Assembly: GCA_015832175.1 (NCBI GenBank)
Contig: WJXW01000012.1
Span: forward strand, 268,001-332,000
DNA length: 64,000 nt
Reading direction: 5' to 3'
Origin: Paraphaeosphaeria minitans
Taxonomy: Eukaryota; Ascomycota; Dothideomycetes; Pleosporales; Didymosphaeriaceae
Shown here: positions 57,999 through 64,000 of the stretch, in pieces
Position numbering within the stretch: the first letter of the stretch is position 1
Layout: every line of letters starts with the position of its first letter
Made by a program: the position numbers and the translations under genes
Notes under the pieces: model-generated
Told to the model about the DNA's origin: nothing
What the model saw: the letters and a program-made list of their open reading frames with translations, nothing else
The model's database searches: none

Positions 57999-60900
57999 CT
58001 CTGATGGACCCTGCTCTCCACTTTATAAAAGTTTGTCTCCAAACCATGGATCACTTCTTCCACTCCAAGACCCGAGGACAGAAGATACATGTGGTTCTGA
58101 GTACAGTCTCGGTATCATAATCGTGGCTTTCTATAAGCATGTGGCGCCTTCTCCTGGCCTCGTTGCCAAACACGGAGTTCCAAGTCATTATGGAGCTGTC
58201 TTTGGCATTCAGATCTGGCATAACCCCACCGCATGTGTCTGAGAGGCTCGCCGCGAAACCTTTTCGGTCTCAAAATGGCATAATTCACGCCCAATAATCT
58301 CTTTCCCTTTCCTGCGAAAATCACGGGTATGAGTTCTCAATGGGAAGATTTTTCCTCGCGAGAAGATCGCAGTAAGCACATCATGCGCCTGCGAGGCAGT
58401 ACACACTTTATATCTCTTTAATCTCTTTAAAGCTACTCTTGGCGTCGCATAATGCGGGTTCTACTGCTCTGCTTCTTATTAAAACATCACTCCCCACGTT
58501 GCTATGGAGCTCGAGCCTCTTCCAAAGACTGTTGGCCATGGAGACACGTGCTCGGGGGCTTGATCTCTCTAAATGGATCTTTCCATAAGACCAGAGTTCT
58601 TCACAATATGAATTCGTCCACTGCTCTTTGCAAATAACCATAATGATGCTTGCCATGAGGCGCTCCGCTTTTCTCGAAGGAAATCAAAGGACAATTCAAT
58701 TGTGTGTGGTCGCATACCGACTTTTGCCTGTTACCTCTTATTAATAAATGGGAGACTAAACCAATATCGGGTCCTCTTGTCGCTTTCCCCCTAAATTCCA
58801 GGGATTGAATTGTTGTTGTTCATGCGAACCATCCCTCTCGGTCCCGCAAAGAGCCTTCTTCAACTACCATGTGCTTCGAGATTAGCTTCTTGGGACTTCT
58901 TGTTGCACAAAGGCCTTTTACTGCGGTGGTATGCGACTCTTATACTTCTCTCAATTTTAACTCATGAGAAGTTCGAGCTGTGGCCCCTCTCCTAGCCTAT
59001 GTAAACCGAACTTTGTGCCGGTATGCGCCTGGAGGATTGGAGGGCGGTTTGGGCTGTTAGTTTTACTTTCAAAGTGCTCATAGGAAGGTACCATGTGTAT
59101 TCTGCGCTTCTCTCCTTCCACAAAGCGCCTGCACCTATCGATATAGAGTGACACGCGGCCTTGTCAGTCCAAGACGGCAGCCGATCAAGCAATGTAGTCA
59201 GAAGCCGGTGTTTCCCTCCCAAGCTTTCCTCCAAAATCTATCGCAAGATCACGCTATGTGGTCCTTCCTTATTCTCCCAAGGGGTTTTTTTTCGGGAGAG
59301 CATCATGTAAGAGTGCCTAGCTTGCTCCCTTCTTCCAAAGTTCCGAGCTGAACTGAAAATAAAGTCGTTAGTTCTCGCAAGTTCACATCTTCCAAAGCAC
59401 CAGTCCTACGTCTTCATGTGCGGGGCTCTTGGGTCGTGTTTAAAATCTGGAGGGATCAATGGCTATAAAGAGCACTCTTCCAATACTTTACAGGAATCCG
59501 ACGGGATTTCGCTGTGCTTTTAATAGGCACAAAAACCAAAATTTTACCAGTTCGATGCCTGTTCTGGAGTAAGAAGTGTTTACTTCATCAAAAGATGCAG
59601 ACTGGCCTTTAGATGGATCGCCTCCCTGTTTGTTGCATAAAATATCCGAAAATAGCTCACGTTGGCGAGACTGGTCTCGATAACCTTCTATTCTACGATA
59701 TCTAGCAATATGATATGAAGTGGGAGAGCTTTATTCCTTTTTACCAAATGAGGTTTCTTTTGTTTATATAGTGCTCGGATCTCCTCTCCCGCTAAAAGTG
59801 GCGGACGAGAACAAGCATGTGGCGTGTGAAACGGAACGTCCCATCATGCAAGATTCTCAAATGTATGACGATCGCCCCTCATTCGGGATCTGTCTCCGCT
59901 ACGAAACGTGTAGGGGAAGTTGTGCATGGAGTGCGCCCTCTCTGTTAACAAGCAAGTAGCAAAGATGACCATGAGATCTGCGCCGGTCTTTACGAATTCA
60001 AATCCACATTCATGATTGAGGAAACAATTTGGAGGTTTTGGTTCTTCTCAAAAATAGTCTGGAATTCATGTTATGCGGTACATCCTGTTCGATTCGAAGA
60101 TGAGGTCAGATGGCGATGTGGAGGAAGTTGATCACATAACCACTTGGATATCGATAGCATGAATCCTTCTGCTGTGCAGCATATCTATCTTCTATAAAAG
60201 ACAGCCGCAGCATCATATGGTGTACTTGCTTCCCTCGCTCAAAAATGTGATGGACCGTGTGGATATATGGTATTGCCTCTCTCTCAAGACAGGACAACCA
60301 AGAAACTATGTAGGCTCGGAACCCCTAAACTCAAAGTACTCAATACCAGAGTGAGGACACGTATAAATCATGGATTGTCAAAATACTTAGAGTACTTTCC
60401 ACCCTAAGTGGAGCTGTACGACAAGCTTATGGGATCTGCGGTTCCTGGAATCTTTTCTTGCTGCACAGTGTTTACTCCCTACCCTGGAGACCTTTGTTTA
60501 TTATCGGCCAAAATGGAGCATTAACACCTATATGGACTGATTCTTCTCCTCTAGAATTCGAAATATAACCTACTAATGTGAGCAATCCTGATCCCAAATC
60601 CACCCTTCCGCCGCCGCCTAGGCGAATTCGCTTTATCGTCCCAATTACCATAACAGTATGCATTTTCCGACTTGTCCTTGTTATGATGTGCAGCCTTTAT
60701 GTACTTCTTAAATGCAGTAGAGAGGTTCATGACCTGCGTAAGATACTTCTCTTTAACCTAGAATTTGTATTCCCTCGTTGATTCTGTATATCAAGTCCGC
60801 CTTGAATCTTGCATCAACCTTGTTCTCTATGTAGGTCCTCACGATGGCTTTGATGATACCTATGTTGAACTCATCTATTACCAAGCGGTTTTTTGCGTCT

Positions 60901-63900
60901 TCTACTATGGTTGGCTCGGTCAAGCCTCGAACTTCCACAATATCTGACACCAGTTCAGTCATTTCAGGATTGGGAACTTTATCAGGTTCGTACCAAAGTC
61001 TCGATCTTGAAGTATACGCGCATACACATGCGATGCCAGTAGCAATTACTGATGATCTGACATCTCGTCTAGCTTATGGGGATGGATATCATCGTAGTCA
61101 CCGAACTTTGCTCTTCCTGCACTTGACTCATGCGTGATTGGGTGCAGTGAGCACATTCGTATTAGGGCGCTCTCGGTTCCTCGCCGAGATTGTTTGCGGA
61201 AATGTGGCGATCAAGGCTCCACGCAAGCGCCTTCAACGGTTCCTCTGTCCAAGGTTAAGGTCTATGATCTATGACTACCCGAGTTCGCTTGTACTATACG
61301 ACTGTGTTAGCTGTCGTGGAACAGACTGCCGTTAATTACTTTCAACCATCCATATTTGACACCAGCTCTGCTGTACTACAAGAAGGTAGGGCTCTTACAT
61401 TAGCTAAAATACCTTTTTGCCTCGCTCGACCAGAGAGTTTCGCGTTGCTGAAGCGTCTGCGGTATCTTGGTATTGCATTGGGAAAAGTGGAAGCGAAGTG
61501 ATTTCCCGCTCTCCGTCGAAGTATGGAGTCAGAATTCGAAGGCTCCTACGATAGATGATATTCCCGTCGAAGTGGAGGTTCAAGGCCCGAATTGAATATT
61601 CCGTGGCCCTTGTTGCCGCGCTTGGCTCCGCTGAGTAGAATACCCCTCCAATTACCTTATCAATTACAAAGACATTCAGCTTTTAATTCTCCTGGATATA
61701 TACATCTTTATATGGTTTCGACAAAAGCCAGAACCCGGAAAACGTAGTCATTGGCTTTGGTTTGCTCTATGGCATCTTATGTCCGCTATATGAAATCGTC
61801 GGGTGGGAGTCCAGATAATGCAGGAAGATATCGATATGCTTATCACAGTCTTGACTTCGAGTTTTGTGAGAAGTTTTGTAGTCCTCGATTTCTACACGAT
61901 GTCGAAACAAGTGAGTCTAAGGAAAGAAGAAATCGCCGTTTAAAAAGTCATTATCGCCCGTGCATACTGAACTGTCAATTTTAGTACGTTCAGCAAGTAG
62001 TGCGAATGAACTGTCAGCAACGTGCTGATTACGAGCCCATGCTGTGGACGTTTCGATCTGCCTCTGAAGCCTGTATTGAGCGGTCTCATTTGGGAGATGA
62101 CGAAGGTATCAAGGATCTTTTCCATACTCAAACGTCGTTGGATTATTAGCTGAAACCGTCCATATGTAGTGATTTCCTCCTTGGGCGTTGTTCCGAAAAC
62201 ATTCAATGCTGTACTTGACTTTGCTGTCATAACTCATGAGTTTTTCGGGTAGTGCGGTCTCGGGGTCGTCTAGAATCTTAACATCTAAGTACTATCTTGG
62301 AGAATGACCTTGTCGTACACTTCATGGAGAGCTTTACCTTTGAGACGACCTTCGCCAATGAATGTAATGATGTAGCCTATTTGTGAGATAGCGAATAGGC
62401 TTCTCTCTTCACAAGCGTATGCATCCTGGAGAATCGACTCGAGGCGCTGGCTTTGTTAGCCAAGTAAACTCGCAAGCCGAACAAAACGCGCATACTTCCA
62501 GACTTAAACACCAAATCCAGGGAAGAGTGTACACCTTGGAATTTTTACCAAGAAACTTATGAAGTCTCCAGTGGAAGCACCCGCTGGATCGGAGGACTCT
62601 TCTGTCCTTCGAATGAAATTGCATGGTATGATGAGCAACCAACAATCACGTACCTGTCGTACTATTGCCTTCTTCTTTGGACCTCACAGAGGCCGTTTCT
62701 TCGATTATGTCCCCAGTGTCACATTCTTAGGCTTAAATGTAGCTGCAGGAACATTCTTATGTTCCTGAATCGCACGGGGGTCGTTCCTCTCTGTTTCGGG
62801 CATTGGATCTTTAGGTGGCGAAACGCGCGCTGTTTGACTTCAATTAGATGTAGACAATCGTGAGAGTCACGCGAGATGAATAGGGTACCATCCAACCGGG
62901 AATCATGTTCTGTGTCATTCACAACCTGAATGCACTTGAATGGGGAGGTGGAGCAGAGTGGTGCCATGATTTTCTTGACGTGCTGTTTCGGGCTCAAGCA
63001 AATCGTCGCGCGTCCCCAAAACTTCTCTTAACCACGTCGGGGAGCTCAAGGGTAGTTTCAGAACGTATCTCCGCGCGGATTCAGTGCTTCGCAGAGCAAT
63101 TTGGGCACCAAGTGCCCTTGCCAGTCAGTAGGTCGACTTAAGTCTGGAGCGAATTTCCTTCTAATTAGATGAAGAGATGTATTTCGCCTTGATCCTCTTG
63201 ACTATCCACAGAATGGGCGAAGCAAATATATGTGAACCGGTGTGTTTAGTCACGGGAGATATGCACCCAGACAGATCAGTTCCATTGTTCGGCTTCTTTC
63301 CGAGGAAAATGCTGCACTATTTCGAATCACGTGAGCAACCAGCGATCATAGATACAACTTGGAAAATAATGGAAAGGAACATCACGCTTCACTACTTACC
63401 GACTAAAAGAAACAGGCTATGAAAGCTATGTACGGCTGGGCCTAAATACCTGATATTATATGATATGGTTAACTATACCATGGCCGACACTCTTTGTTCT
63501 CGAAAATCCAAGAGAAAGGTTATCATGGGTCCTGTTCTCTCGCAGTCATGATCTTTCATCTTACCAAAGCGCCACCAAAGCAACGATTTGTGAGGGGGTT
63601 AGACCCCCAAACTCAGTGCCAAGATTGCGGGATGAAACTTGCTGAGACGGATCTTCTGCGTTTTCAAAAATTCAGCACCTTCGAAGCCATGAGGCAAGCC
63701 AGGCGAAACGCCTTATACGCAGAAGTAGTAGAAGGGACCCGCCATGGGGGAGTGTCCGTCTTCGACTATAGTGCCACTGAGCCATTATAGAGGCTCTCTT
63801 CTCTTCGGTCGGTTGCGTTACACTGAAGCGCAGAAACAGCAAAGATACGTAAGCGGTCGGGGGCAAGAGTTTTGATACTTAAACTTTCCTCATCCTTCTA

Positions 63901-64000
63901 AATAGTTATTCTCCTGTTAAAGATTTCGCTATAATGAGAGACGACGCTCTCTCCTCTTGAAACAGTTTCTCCCAACATAGCCAGAGCAAAACGCTATGTG

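Larger units (their letters stand above)
56268..64000. other. AT-richer, repeat-rich region without intact genes
   Basis: From just past the LETM1-like gene to the window end I find no complete gene. Frames rarely exceed 100 codons, and the longest (56784-57716) runs through the tandem repeat. Related short blocks (TATGGAGCACTT, GATGTGGGATCC, GTCGCAAAA, TATAAAAG) recur in degenerate form along the region, for example at 58138, 59250, 60210, 63780 and 63990. This suggests a decayed satellite or heterochromatic segment. RIP-type mutation was not measured. Confidence 0.6.

Overview
The window looks like nuclear DNA of a filamentous ascomycete (Pezizomycotina). The genes carry many short introns, mostly 47-60 bp, with GTAAGT/GTATGT-like donors, a CTAAC or CTGAC branch site and CAG/TAG acceptors. 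The protein set is fungal: ApsB/Mto1, Nab3, CWH43, a STR2-type cystathionine gamma-synthase and a MARVEL protein. Runs of CCTA/TAGG and other microsatellites are common between genes. A dothideomycete is my guess, not a demonstration. All exon joins below were made by hand from splice signals and reading frame; none rests on transcript data.

Layout. 0-7 kb: the 3' end of a purine-cytosine permease, then UTP22 (minus) and cystathionine gamma-synthase (plus) firing from a 270-bp divergent promoter. 7-20 kb: gene-poor, with simple repeats and one supportable gene, a four-exon C2H2 zinc-finger protein at about 12.2-13.7 kb. 20-38 kb: a GTPBP1/2-type GTPase (plus), then four minus-strand genes: a four-helix MARVEL-like membrane protein, a coiled-coil protein with an internal motif duplication, ApsB/Mto1 (gamma-tubulin complex anchoring) and a large five-exon coiled-coil protein. 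38-56.3 kb: a compact housekeeping block with SNIP1/Pml1 (splicing, FHA), CWH43 (GPI-anchor remodelling, 12 exons), UTP6, a mitochondrial ICT1/Pth4 peptidyl-tRNA hydrolase, a Nab3-like RNA-binding protein, GRC3, RPA34 (Pol I) and a LETM1-like mitochondrial protein.

56.3-64 kb: the sequence changes character. It becomes AT-richer, has no long intact gene, and carries a degenerate tandem repeat (unit about 80-98 bp) that is clearest at 56.9-57.5 kb, with scattered related copies further on. A GC-richer fragment encoding a Cys-x2-Cys zinc-knuckle-like segment lies inside it. This is the least explained part of the window.

Functional theme: four genes serve ribosome production (UTP22, UTP6, GRC3, RPA34), two of them from one shared 180-bp promoter. 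Others serve RNA processing or termination (SNIP1, Nab3), mitochondrial translation or membrane (ICT1/Pth4, LETM1-like) and hyphal microtubule organisation (ApsB).
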